DNA of 64,000 nt, taken from Sphingomonas sp. EC-HK361 (GTDB lineage Bacteria; Pseudomonadota; Alphaproteobacteria; Sphingomonadales; Sphingomonadaceae). The stretch spans positions 104,368 through 168,367 of the forward strand of contig NZ_LR701492.1 in the NCBI RefSeq assembly GCF_902498785.1. The letters are read 5' to 3'. Shown here in pieces: positions 14,913 through 23,037 of this stretch. The position numbers and the translations under genes were made by a program. The notes beneath the pieces were generated by a model. It worked only from the letters and a program-made list of their open reading frames with translations, did not search any database and was not told the origin of the DNA. Position 1 is the first letter of the stretch; every line of letters starts with the position of its first letter.

Positions 14913-14943
14913 AAAAGCAGCTGGGCTGAAACCGCCCGCGTGA

Positions 14944-17394
14944 CTACCGCGCGAAGGTCAGCCTCACCCTGCCCGGCTGATCGGGGACCACCACCGTCGT
15001 CGTGCGCGCGGTTGCATCCCAATCGCCCTTAACCGCCTTGCCACCCAGCGTGACGCGACCGGCGCGGTCGCGGGCGTGGACGATGACCGCGATCTCGCGC
15101 CACCATGGCGCAAAGCTGCCGTCGCGGCCTGCAAAGTCGACGCTCACCGCGCCGCCCTTCACCGTGCACGTGACGTGCTGGCGCAGATAGGCGCCGCGCT
15201 GGAACGCCATCGTCTTGCCGTCGTCGAGATAGATGTCGCCCGCGCAGTCCTCGCCCGGATAGACGTGGAGCTCCAGCGGCCCGTTCGGCGTCTCGGCGGT
15301 GCTCTGCGTCACCGGCTGGCGCGGCAGGATGGTGCCCGCGCGCACGAACACGGGCAGGTCGGCGAGCGTCGGCTTCACCTCCAGCGTCGTGAACGCCGGG
15401 TCCTTGCCCTTCACGCCTGCGACCGGCATCCCCGTCCAGTAATCATACCAGCCGCCGGCGGGCAGGCACACCGGATACGCCATCGGCGAGTCGGGCTTGG
15501 GATTGCCGCCGATGAGCAGCTTGTCGCCGAGCGTGAACGCCATCGACTGATCACACGAGAAGGCGGTCGCCGCGGGATAATCGTAGAACACCGGCCGGGT
15601 GATCGGGTCGCCGGTGCGCGCGTTCAGTTCGGCCAGGCCGTAGAGATACGGCATCAACCGGTAGCGCTCCTCCACGAACTTGCGCCGGATCGCGAGGTGC
15701 GCGGGGCCATCGACCCAGGGTTCGGCGCGCGGCGTGCCCGTCGCGGCGTGATCGCGGAAGACGGGGGTGAAGGCGGCATATTCGAACCACTTCGTCAGCA
15801 GGTCCGCGCTCGGCCCGCCGGTGAAGCCGCCCACGTCCGCGGCGCTATAGGAAAAGCCGGAAAGCCCGAGATTGACGATCTGCTGGATCGACAGCTTCAG
15901 ATGATCCCAGCTCGACGAATTGTCGCCGGTCCACGTCACCGCATATTTCTGCCCGCCGGCATAGCTCGCGCGCGTCATCACGAAGGCGCGGTCGTCGGGG
16001 CGCAGGGTCTTCAACCCCTCATAGGTCGCGCGGGTGTTTTCCATGCCGTAGACATTGTGGATCTCCGCATGGCTGGCCGAGCGCGGGGCGAAGTCGTCGG
16101 TGTCGATGCGGTGGACGGTATCGAGCGGCATCGTCTTCGTCGGCGTGTCGAAGATCGCCGGCTCGTTCATGTCGTTCCAGAAGCCGGCGATGCCGTCGTC
16201 CAAGAAGTCCTTGAAAAGCCCGCCCCACCATTTGCGCGTCTGCGCCTGCGTAAAATCGGGGAACACCGACGGCCCTGGCCATACCGGCGCGGTATACATC
16301 GATCCGTCGGGATTGTGCAGGAAGTGGTCGCCCGCCTTGCCGCTGTCGAACGGCGCATAGCCCTGGTTCGGCGCATTCGCGACGTGGAGATCGACGATCG
16401 TGATGAGCTTGATGCCCTTCGCCTCCATGTCGGACGCGAGGCCCTTCAGGCTCGGAAAGGTCTTCGTGTTGACGGTAAACGGCCGGTTGCGGTCCTGATA
16501 ATCGATGTCGAGCCAGATGACGTCGGTCGGCACGCGGTCGCTGCGCAGCCGGTCGGCGATCCCGCGGACTTCGTCGGCGCTCATATAGCTGTAGCGCGAC
16601 TGCTGGTAACCGAGCGCCCACTTCGGCGCGAGCGGTGCCTTGCCGGTCAGGTCGGTATAACGCCGCACGACCTCTGCGGTCGAAGGCCCGGCGATGATGT
16701 AATAATCGATTCCGCCGCCATTGCTGCCGAAAGCAAGCGTAGCGTCGTCGCGGTGCCCGAAATCGAACCAGGCGCGCCGCGTGTTGTCGAGGAACACGCC
16801 GTAGCTGCCCCCCGCCCCACCGACCCCTATGAAGAAGGGGATCGACTTGTAGATCGGATCGGTGCTGCTCGAAAAGCCGAACGCGTCGGTATTCCAGTCG
16901 ACGAAGCTGCCGCCGCGCCTGTCCACGCCGCCGGTCTTGTCACCCAGCCCGTAATAATGCTCCGCCTGCGGCATGGCCTTTCGGAGCGTGAAGCCGGGGC
17001 CGTCGAGCGAGAGCGGCGCGGCGGCATCGGCGAGGATGACCTTTCCCGCTTTGTCCGTGACGGTCAGCGCGAGCGTCTGCGGATCGACCGATACCTTGAG
17101 CGCTGCGGTGGCGAAGCCGTTGGCGCTCGGCATCGTCCTCGCCCGCGCGATGCGCGTCGCGTGCGACACCGCCCAGCTTGCATCCTCGGGCATGGTCCCA
17201 CCGGGAGCGATGCGAACGCGCAGGATCGAATCGGTGAGCGCGGCGACCTGCATTGTCGCCTGCGTGCCACGCACGATCAGATCCGTGGAGGCCGGGGCGG
17301 CGGCCTGCGCAATCGCCGGGGTCGCGGTGCCGAGGCCACAGACAACCATCGTAGCAGAGAGGCTGAGCGCCAGGCGGCGGTGACGAAGCGACAT
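14944..17394 (-). CDS. Secreted GH31 alpha-glucosidase
   Basis: The 816-residue enzyme begins MSLRHRRLALSLSATMVVCG with a signal peptide ending around AIAQA. An N-terminal GH31 beta-sandwich region precedes the catalytic barrel (about residues 250-600) with DVIWLDIDYQD and the nucleophile motif GFWNDMNEPAIF; SYAGGQKYAVTWTGDNSSSWDHL also fits GH31. The C-terminal beta domains carry VFVRAGTILPRQP. It should hydrolyse alpha-linked gluco-oligosaccharides in the periplasm or outside the cell; exact specificity is not readable. The ATG has GGGAGGAT upstream. A LacI-type operator lies about 40 bp before the start, suggesting repression by a sugar-responsive regulator. Confidence 0.9.
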   Translation of the reverse strand: MSLRHRRLALSLSATMVVCGLGTATPAIAQAAAPASTDLIVRGTQATMQVAALTDSILRVRIAPGGTMPEDASWAVSHATRIARARTMPSANGFATAALKVSVDPQTLALTVTDKAGKVILADAAAPLSLDGPGFTLRKAMPQAEHYYGLGDKTGGVDRRGGSFVDWNTDAFGFSSSTDPIYKSIPFFIGVGGAGGSYGVFLDNTRRAWFDFGHRDDATLAFGSNGGGIDYYIIAGPSTAEVVRRYTDLTGKAPLAPKWALGYQQSRYSYMSADEVRGIADRLRSDRVPTDVIWLDIDYQDRNRPFTVNTKTFPSLKGLASDMEAKGIKLITIVDLHVANAPNQGYAPFDSGKAGDHFLHNPDGSMYTAPVWPGPSVFPDFTQAQTRKWWGGLFKDFLDDGIAGFWNDMNEPAIFDTPTKTMPLDTVHRIDTDDFAPRSASHAEIHNVYGMENTRATYEGLKTLRPDDRAFVMTRASYAGGQKYAVTWTGDNSSSWDHLKLSIQQIVNLGLSGFSYSAADVGGFTGGPSADLLTKWFEYAAFTPVFRDHAATGTPRAEPWVDGPAHLAIRRKFVEERYRLMPYLYGLAELNARTGDPITRPVFYDYPAATAFSCDQSMAFTLGDKLLIGGNPKPDSPMAYPVCLPAGGWYDYWTGMPVAGVKGKDPAFTTLEVKPTLADLPVFVRAGTILPRQPVTQSTAETPNGPLELHVYPGEDCAGDIYLDDGKTMAFQRGAYLRQHVTCTVKGGAVSVDFAGRDGSFAPWWREIAVIVHARDRAGRVTLGGKAVKGDWDATARTTTVVVPDQPGRVRLTFAR

Positions 17395-17434
17395 CGGTGA
17401 TCCTCCCAAGCCCCCGCACCTCGAATCGCGCGCG

Positions 17435-17448
17435 TGGAAGCGGTTTCA
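17435..17448. promoter_or_regulatory. LacI-family operator-like palindrome upstream of GH31
   Basis: TGGAAGCGGTTTCA is a near-perfect palindrome centred on CG, the form recognised by LacI-family repressors (TGAAANCGNTTTCA). It lies 41-54 bp before the glucosidase ATG on the minus strand. No LacI-family gene is in the window. The remaining spacer to 17529 shows no gene. Confidence 0.5.
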
Positions 17449-17529
17449 TGCATAGCGCGGCGCGATGCGGGTGCAATCGTCCCCATCATTCCCGCGAAGA
17501 AGAAGGCCATGTCTTGGCGCTTAGGGCCG

Positions 17530-18330
17530 TTAGTCTTCCCGCTGAACGCTCACATCGACATCCAGGCACTCGCGCCCCTCCCCCAGCCGGGAACCCGCGA
17601 CCGCGGTTGCGCCATGAGCGTCGAGCGCGACGGCGACGCGGACATGCCGATCCTCGGGCGACTGCGCGATCGTCGGGTCGAACCCGACCCAGCCGATGCC
17701 GTCGACGAAGCCCTCCGCCCAGCTATGCGGGCTTGGCCGGTGATCCCCCGCGACCGCGCTGTAACCGGAGACGAACCGCGCCGGGATGCCGAGCACGCGC
17801 GCGGCGGCGACGACGACATGCGCCATGTCGCGCGCTGTCGCCTCCGGGCCTTCGAACGCCTCCCCGGCCGTCCGGGCGGCGTCCCCCCGCTCGCGGTCCA
17901 GCGCGAACCGTGCGTTCACCGCGCCGTTCAGCGCCTGCAGCCGCGCGGCCGGGGTAACGCCGCGCGTCACCTCGTTCGCGAACGCGGTCAGCGCCGGCGA
18001 GGGCGCGGTCAGCGCGGTCGAGCGCAGGAACACCGCCGGCGGCAACGGATCGAGCGCGCCGTGCACCACCCCACCGCTCGCGCTCGTCACGACCTCGCCC
18101 GATACGGCGATCTCGATCGTGTCGATCGGCCCCTCGACATAGAGCATCGTCGTCAAATTGCCGAAGCCGTCGCGGTGCTCGCGCAGCCGCGCGTCGCAAT
18201 CGACGTCGATCCGCCACGATGCCACCGTCTGGTCGTGCGAATCCTCGGGTGTCATGCGCAGCAGCTGGACGATGCGCCCCTGCGGCGCCGTGAAACGATA
18301 GGTCGTACGGTGCTCGACCGAGAGTCTCAT
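17530..18330 (-). CDS. Transglutaminase-like protein lacking the catalytic Cys
   Basis: The 266-residue protein starts MRLSVEHRTTYRFTAPQGRI, as in bacterial transglutaminase-family proteins of the ATP-grasp/alpha-E cluster. The core, ATARDMAHVVVAAARVLGIP, aligns with the normal GVCQDFAHLMIAALRxLGLP, but the nucleophilic Cys is replaced by Ala. The His (SPHSWAEGF) and Asp (GWVGFDPT) are still there. It is the last gene of the cluster with the alpha-E and ATP-grasp genes, 16 bp after the former. It may be a binding or structural pseudoenzyme, with an active paralogue elsewhere. Frame and length are otherwise normal, so this is not a decaying gene. Confidence 0.85.
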   Translation of the reverse strand: MRLSVEHRTTYRFTAPQGRIVQLLRMTPEDSHDQTVASWRIDVDCDARLREHRDGFGNLTTMLYVEGPIDTIEIAVSGEVVTSASGGVVHGALDPLPPAVFLRSTALTAPSPALTAFANEVTRGVTPAARLQALNGAVNARFALDRERGDAARTAGEAFEGPEATARDMAHVVVAAARVLGIPARFVSGYSAVAGDHRPSPHSWAEGFVDGIGWVGFDPTIAQSPEDRHVRVAVALDAHGATAVAGSRLGEGRECLDVDVSVQRED

Positions 18331-18346
18331 AGAGCGGTCTGGCGCA

Positions 18347-19282
18347 TCAGGTGAACCGGAACTGGCGGCCGATCGCCGCGTGGAGCGCATCGTTCTCCGC
18401 GATGAAGGTCTGCAGATGCTGGTGCAGCCCCTTCGCGATCACGTCCCCGGTGCGCGCACGCGCGAGCCGCGCCTGCCGTGCGCGCGCCATCCGGTCCGCC
18501 TCGCCGTGCAGCCCGGTGCGCTTGGCGAGCAGGCCAAGCACGTCGACCGTCTCCTCCGCCGCAGCGGCCAGGCTGCGCGGCAGCTCGGCCCGCGTCATCA
18601 ACAGGTCGATGACGTTGGAGGGCCTCAGCCCGTCGTCATAGAGCCAGCGATAGGCGGTCACCGCGGACACCGTCTGGAGTAGCGTCGTCCACTGGTCGCG
18701 ATCGACGACGCCGCCCACCTGTTCGCCCTCGGGCAGCAGCAGATGGTATTTCACGTCGATGAGCCGCGCGGTGTTATCGGCCCGCTCGATCGCCTGGCCA
18801 AGCCGGATGAACCACGTCGTCTGGTTCCTGAGCATCCGGTGGATCGCCCCTTCGAACCCCCGCGTCTCCATCTTGATCGCATCGACCAGGTTCAGCGTCG
18901 CGCTGGTGTTGCCGGGACTGGATCGGCTGTCGAACAACAGCCATGCGCGGTTGATCGCGGTCCACGCCTCCCGGGTCAGCGCGGTGCGCACCGCACGCGC
19001 ATTATTGCGCGCCATGTCGAGGCAGCGCACGATCGATCCCGGATGCGACCGGTCGAGCGTCAGGAAGCGCGCCACATTCTGCTGGGTGGGCGCGCCGCCA
19101 TTTTCGGCGAACGCCTCCACCCCATCGGTCACCGCGATCGCCGATTGCCACGCCGCCTCGCCCGCCGGCGTCGGCGACAGCGCATCGAGCCTGACCGTCG
19201 CCTCGACCAGCCGCGCGATGAAATCCGCCCGCTCGACATAGCGGCCGAGCCAGTAGAGCGAGGAGGCGGTGCGCGACAGCAT
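18347..19282 (-). CDS. Alpha-E domain protein
   Basis: The 311-residue all-helical protein starts MLSRTASSLYWLGRYVERAD, the hallmark of the alpha-E family, and continues with RAVRTALTREAWTAINRAWL and RLGQAIERADNTARLIDVKYHLLLP. It accompanies the ATP-grasp gene directly (the ATG at 19282 abuts its stop) and the transglutaminase-like gene. In comparative work this trio is predicted to form a peptide-ligation or peptide-modifying system; the product is unknown. Cytoplasmic. No catalytic residues can be assigned to alpha-E itself. Confidence 0.9.
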   Translation of the reverse strand: MLSRTASSLYWLGRYVERADFIARLVEATVRLDALSPTPAGEAAWQSAIAVTDGVEAFAENGGAPTQQNVARFLTLDRSHPGSIVRCLDMARNNARAVRTALTREAWTAINRAWLLFDSRSSPGNTSATLNLVDAIKMETRGFEGAIHRMLRNQTTWFIRLGQAIERADNTARLIDVKYHLLLPEGEQVGGVVDRDQWTTLLQTVSAVTAYRWLYDDGLRPSNVIDLLMTRAELPRSLAAAAEETVDVLGLLAKRTGLHGEADRMARARQARLARARTGDVIAKGLHQHLQTFIAENDALHAAIGRQFRFT

Positions 19283-20764
19283 CTAAAGAAGCGGCGCCAT
19301 GGATTGGGTCTGCGTCTGCTCCTGCGCGCCGCGATCGAGCAGGACGAAGCTGTCCTTCGTGCCGCCCCCTTGCGACGAGTTCACGACGAGCGAACCCTTT
19401 TTCAGCGCAACGCGGGTCAGCCCGCCGGGCACGACCTGGACGCCCTTCGACCCGCTCAGCACAAACGGGCGGAAATCGACATGGCGCGGCGCCAGCCCAT
19501 CCTCGGCGAGCGTCGGCACCGTCGAGAGCGCAAGCGTCGGCTGCGCGATATAGCGGTGCGGCTCGGCGATCAGCGCCGCGCGGAAATCCTCGATCTCGGC
19601 CCGGCTCGCGGTCGGCCCGACGAGCATGCCATAACCGCCCGACCCGTCGACCAGCTTCACGACCAGCTCCGACAGGTGATCGAGGACGTATTTGAGCGCA
19701 TCCGGCTCGCGGCACCGCCACGTCTCGACATTCGGCAGCTTCGGCTCGCCGCCCGAATAGAAGCGAACGATCTCTGGCATGTAGCTGTAGATCGCCTTGT
19801 CGTCGGCGATGCCGTTGCCCGGCGCGTTGATGATCGCGACATTCCCGGCGGCATAAGCGGCGATGAGCCCCGGCACGCCGAGCATCGAATCGGGGCGGAA
19901 GACGAGCGGGTCGAGATAGTCGTCGTCCACCCGGCGATAGATGACGTCCACCTTCACCCGCCCCGCGATCGTGCGCATCCAGACGATATCGTCATCGACG
20001 ACGAGGTCGGCCGCCTCGACGAGTTCGATCCCCATCGAGTCCGCCAGAAAGCTGTGCTCGTAATAGGCCGAGTTATAGTGGCCGGGCGTCAGCACGACGC
20101 AGACCGGCGCGGCCCCCGTGCCGCGCGGCGCGACCGACTGCATCGTTTCCAGCAGGCGATCGGGATAACTGTCCACCGCCGCGACGCGGAATTCGCGGAA
20201 CAGTTCGGGGCAGAGTCGGACCATCGCCTCGCGATTTTCGAGCATGTAGCTGACGCCCGAGGGCGTGCGGGCGTTGTCCTCCAATACGTGAAACGCGTCG
20301 GGACCGGTGCGGACGAGATCGATCCCGCAGATATGCGCCCAGATGCCGTGCGGCGGGCGAATGCCGGCAATCTCGGGGCGGAACTGCGGGTTGCCGAGGA
20401 TCAGGTCGGGCGGCAGGATACCTGCATCGAGGATTCGCCGCGCGCCGTAGATGTCGTCCAGGAAGGCGTTGATCGCCTCGACCCGCTGGATCAGCCCTTC
20501 GCTCAGCCGCGCCCATTCGTCCGCCAGGAACACCCGCGGCACGATGTCGAACGGGATGATCCGTTCCGACGCATCGCTGTCGCCATAGACCGCGAAAGTG
20601 ATGCCGAGCTGGCGAAAGGTCGTCTCCGCCGATTGCTGGCGACGGCGCAATTCACCGGGTGGCGTATCGTCGAGCCAGCGTCCCAGCGCGGCCAGTTCGG
20701 GGCGTGCCCCGGAGCGGGAACCCCCGCCTGCCCCCATGATCTCGTCGAACGCCCGTTTCCCCAT
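19283..20764 (-). CDS. Circularly permuted ATP-grasp protein
   Basis: The 493-residue protein from ATG 20764 (MGKRAFDEIMGAGGG) has RAINAFLDDIYGARRIL-like sequence (residues about 80-120), GVSYMLENREAMVRLCPELF, DDIVWMRTIAGRVKVDVIYRR in part, and a late segment GSGGYGMLVGPTASRAEIEDF, all characteristic of the circularly permuted type 2 ATP-grasp family. These proteins are predicted ATP-dependent carboxylate-amine ligases. It is the first gene of the cluster with alpha-E and the transglutaminase-like protein. The frame is open further upstream, but the extra residues are not family-like. Substrate unknown. Confidence 0.88.
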   Translation of the reverse strand: MGKRAFDEIMGAGGGSRSGARPELAALGRWLDDTPPGELRRRQQSAETTFRQLGITFAVYGDSDASERIIPFDIVPRVFLADEWARLSEGLIQRVEAINAFLDDIYGARRILDAGILPPDLILGNPQFRPEIAGIRPPHGIWAHICGIDLVRTGPDAFHVLEDNARTPSGVSYMLENREAMVRLCPELFREFRVAAVDSYPDRLLETMQSVAPRGTGAAPVCVVLTPGHYNSAYYEHSFLADSMGIELVEAADLVVDDDIVWMRTIAGRVKVDVIYRRVDDDYLDPLVFRPDSMLGVPGLIAAYAAGNVAIINAPGNGIADDKAIYSYMPEIVRFYSGGEPKLPNVETWRCREPDALKYVLDHLSELVVKLVDGSGGYGMLVGPTASRAEIEDFRAALIAEPHRYIAQPTLALSTVPTLAEDGLAPRHVDFRPFVLSGSKGVQVVPGGLTRVALKKGSLVVNSSQGGGTKDSFVLLDRGAQEQTQTQSMAPLL

Positions 20765-20860
20765 CGACCGAAGACGCCTCCGTAACGGTTCCGTTCCATG
20801 CTGCGTCGCATTGCTGCGCCGCACAAGGGGAATTGTCGGCGCTATGGTGCAAGTCCCCTC

Positions 20861-20940
20861 CGTCACCCGGCCTTGAGCCGGGGTCCCGCTGCCCTTGATG
20901 GCGGAAAGAAGCGGGACCCCGGATCAGGTCCGGGGTGACG
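20861..20940. repeat. GTCACCCC-type long palindrome
   Basis: CGTCACCCGG...CCGGGGTCCCGCT on the left pairs with AGCGGGACCCCGG...CCGGGGTGACG on the right, giving a bulged hairpin of nearly 80 bases. It separates the DsbD-like gene's 3' end from the ATP-grasp gene's 5' side; no gene lies between. Confidence 0.8.
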
Positions 20941-20966
20941 ATAATTTCTTACAGCGTCAGCATACC

Positions 20967-22958
20967 TTAGAGGCTGGCGAGCATCCCGGGCGTGAGAACC
21001 TGCGGCAACACGCGCGGCTCCGTGGCCCCCGGCGCATAGTAAAGATACAGCGGCACCCCGGCGCGGTTGTGTGCCTCGATGAAGCGCCCGAGCGCTGGGT
21101 CGCCATCGGTCCAGTCGCCGACCAGCACCGCGACCTTCTCCTTCGCGAAGGCCGCACGCGTCTCTTCCGTGTCGATCGCGACCTTTTCGTTGACCTTGCA
21201 CGTCAGGCACCAGTCCGCGGTGAAATAGGCGAAGACCGGGCGCCCTTCCGCGCGCAATGCCGCAAGCCGTACTTCGCTGAACGGCTCGCCCGACGCTGTA
21301 CTGATCGCGGCCTGCGCTGGCTTGCGCGGCACGATGACGGTTGCGACGCACGCCGTCGCCAGGAGCGCGCCTATGCCGGCGACCCCAAACCCAATTCCCC
21401 GCATCTGCCGTCGACCCCCGACCCACAGCACGATCGCCGCGAACAAGGCCGCGCCAAGCCCTGCCGTCATGCCATCGACCCCGGCCTGCCGCCCGAGCAC
21501 CCACGCGAGCGCAAGCGCGGTCAGCCACATCGGCACGCTCAGGATACGCCGGAACGTCTCCATCCACCCGCCCGGTTTCGGCAGGCGTGCACGCAGCGCC
21601 GGGACGAAGCCGAGCAGCAGGAACGGCAGCGCGAGCCCGATCCCGAGCCCCGCAAACACCGCGAGCGCGGCTGGCCATGGCAGCACCAGCGCCGCGCCGA
21701 GTGCGGCCCCCATGAACGGCCCCGAACACGGCGTCGCGATGAAGGCCGCGAGCGCGCCCGTCATGAAGGCGCCGCCCGCGCCGCTCCGGTTGACGAAGCG
21801 CGGCGTCGCGAATTCGAACACGCCCGAAAGATTCAGCGCGATGCCGACGCTCAGCAGCAGCAGCAGCACGACGACGCGTGGGTCCTGCAGCTGGAACGCC
21901 CAGCCGACCGTGCTTCCGCCGGCGCGCAGGCCGAGGATGAGCGCGCCGAGCGCAAGACACACTGCGACGACCCCGGCGGTATAGCCGAGTGCTTCCCGCC
22001 GTGCCGCGGCTTCGTCGGCGTGGTTGCGGGTGAGGGCCAGCGCCTTCAGGCTCAGGATCGGGAAGACGCACGGCATGATGTTGAGGATCAGCCCGCCGAG
22101 CAGCGCGCCGGCAAAGGCGATCGCGGCAGCCTTCAGCCACCCGCCGCCGCCCGCTGAATCCGCGACGACGCCGGGGACTACTTTCACGCGCAATCCCTGA
22201 TCGCGGCCGATCCGCAGCACGCCCTCGAGCGCCGCCGCCTTGCCGCTCGCCTTCGTGGCGATCAGCAGGCGGTCGCCGTCGCGCGTCACCGTCTGCGGCG
22301 CGGCGTAATCCACGACGCCGGCGGAAAGCGGAAAGAAATACGCATCGGCGAGCGGCGCGCTGGCAGGATAGGGCACCGCGATCCGCGCGGCGGCGTCCTT
22401 CACCGCGATCGTCGCGGGCGCATCGAGCGGCTTTGGAATGGCGCGCCGCCAGGCATCGAACTTCGCGTGCCGCTCAGGCTCGACCGCGCCGTCACCAACC
22501 GTGAGATCAAGCGTTAGGTCCGCCGATTCCGGCACGCAGAGCGTCGTCGTGCAGACGAGATAGTCCGTGTGCAGCCGCACCGGCAGCGCCGTCCCGGCGG
22601 CCAGCCCTGCCGGGACATGGAGCGTGACGAGCGGCGCATAGGGTCGCTCGAACACATAGTTCATCAGTCCCGCGATCAGCAGAGTCTGCGGCACCGGATA
22701 CAGCGGCGCGGTGACGGTCGCCCCCTTCGGCAGCGTCCAGCCGAGCTTGGCCGGAAACCCCGCGTCGCCCGGATTTTCCCAATAGCCGTGCCACCCCGCA
22801 TCGGGCCGCGTGTCCAGCGCGATCGTCACGTCCGATCCGGCGCGCGGCTGCTCGCTTTCCGCCACCAGCCGGATCGCGAGGTGGCGCGTCTGCGCGGTCG
22901 CCACGGGCGCGACCAGCAACCCCGCCAGCATCATCAAAGCGAAACAAACCCGACGCAT
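20967..22958 (-). CDS. dsbD: DsbD-family protein-disulfide reductase
   Basis: The 663-residue protein starts MRRVCFALMMLAGLLVAPVA, a signal peptide ending near ATAQ. A periplasmic DsbC/DsbD-like domain (about 25-270) is followed by eight or so transmembrane helices (about 290-530; FAGALLGGLILNIMPCVFP carries one of the conserved membrane cysteines) and a C-terminal thioredoxin domain with FTADWCLTC near residue 583. The arrangement transfers electrons from cytoplasmic thioredoxin to periplasmic substrates such as cytochrome c maturation or disulfide isomerase. The frame extends upstream, but the signal peptide fixes the start. Related ScsB-type proteins share this plan, so the exact paralogue is open. 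Confidence 0.88.
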   Translation of the reverse strand: MRRVCFALMMLAGLLVAPVATAQTRHLAIRLVAESEQPRAGSDVTIALDTRPDAGWHGYWENPGDAGFPAKLGWTLPKGATVTAPLYPVPQTLLIAGLMNYVFERPYAPLVTLHVPAGLAAGTALPVRLHTDYLVCTTTLCVPESADLTLDLTVGDGAVEPERHAKFDAWRRAIPKPLDAPATIAVKDAAARIAVPYPASAPLADAYFFPLSAGVVDYAAPQTVTRDGDRLLIATKASGKAAALEGVLRIGRDQGLRVKVVPGVVADSAGGGGWLKAAAIAFAGALLGGLILNIMPCVFPILSLKALALTRNHADEAAARREALGYTAGVVAVCLALGALILGLRAGGSTVGWAFQLQDPRVVVLLLLLSVGIALNLSGVFEFATPRFVNRSGAGGAFMTGALAAFIATPCSGPFMGAALGAALVLPWPAALAVFAGLGIGLALPFLLLGFVPALRARLPKPGGWMETFRRILSVPMWLTALALAWVLGRQAGVDGMTAGLGAALFAAIVLWVGGRRQMRGIGFGVAGIGALLATACVATVIVPRKPAQAAISTASGEPFSEVRLAALRAEGRPVFAYFTADWCLTCKVNEKVAIDTEETRAAFAKEKVAVLVGDWTDGDPALGRFIEAHNRAGVPLYLYYAPGATEPRVLPQVLTPGMLASL

Positions 22959-23037
22959 GGCGATCCTTGTCTGACACGGCGCACCGTCCCATAGCGGGCG
23001 CCGTCTTACCGTGCACCTAAAGGACTTCGGCCTCCGC

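Noticed and set aside
15076-17400. A very long plus-strand open frame opposite the GH31 gene
   Set aside because: Its translation is Arg/Ala-rich low-complexity sequence with no recognisable motif, as expected for antisense frames in GC-rich DNA; the GH31 motifs are on the other strand.
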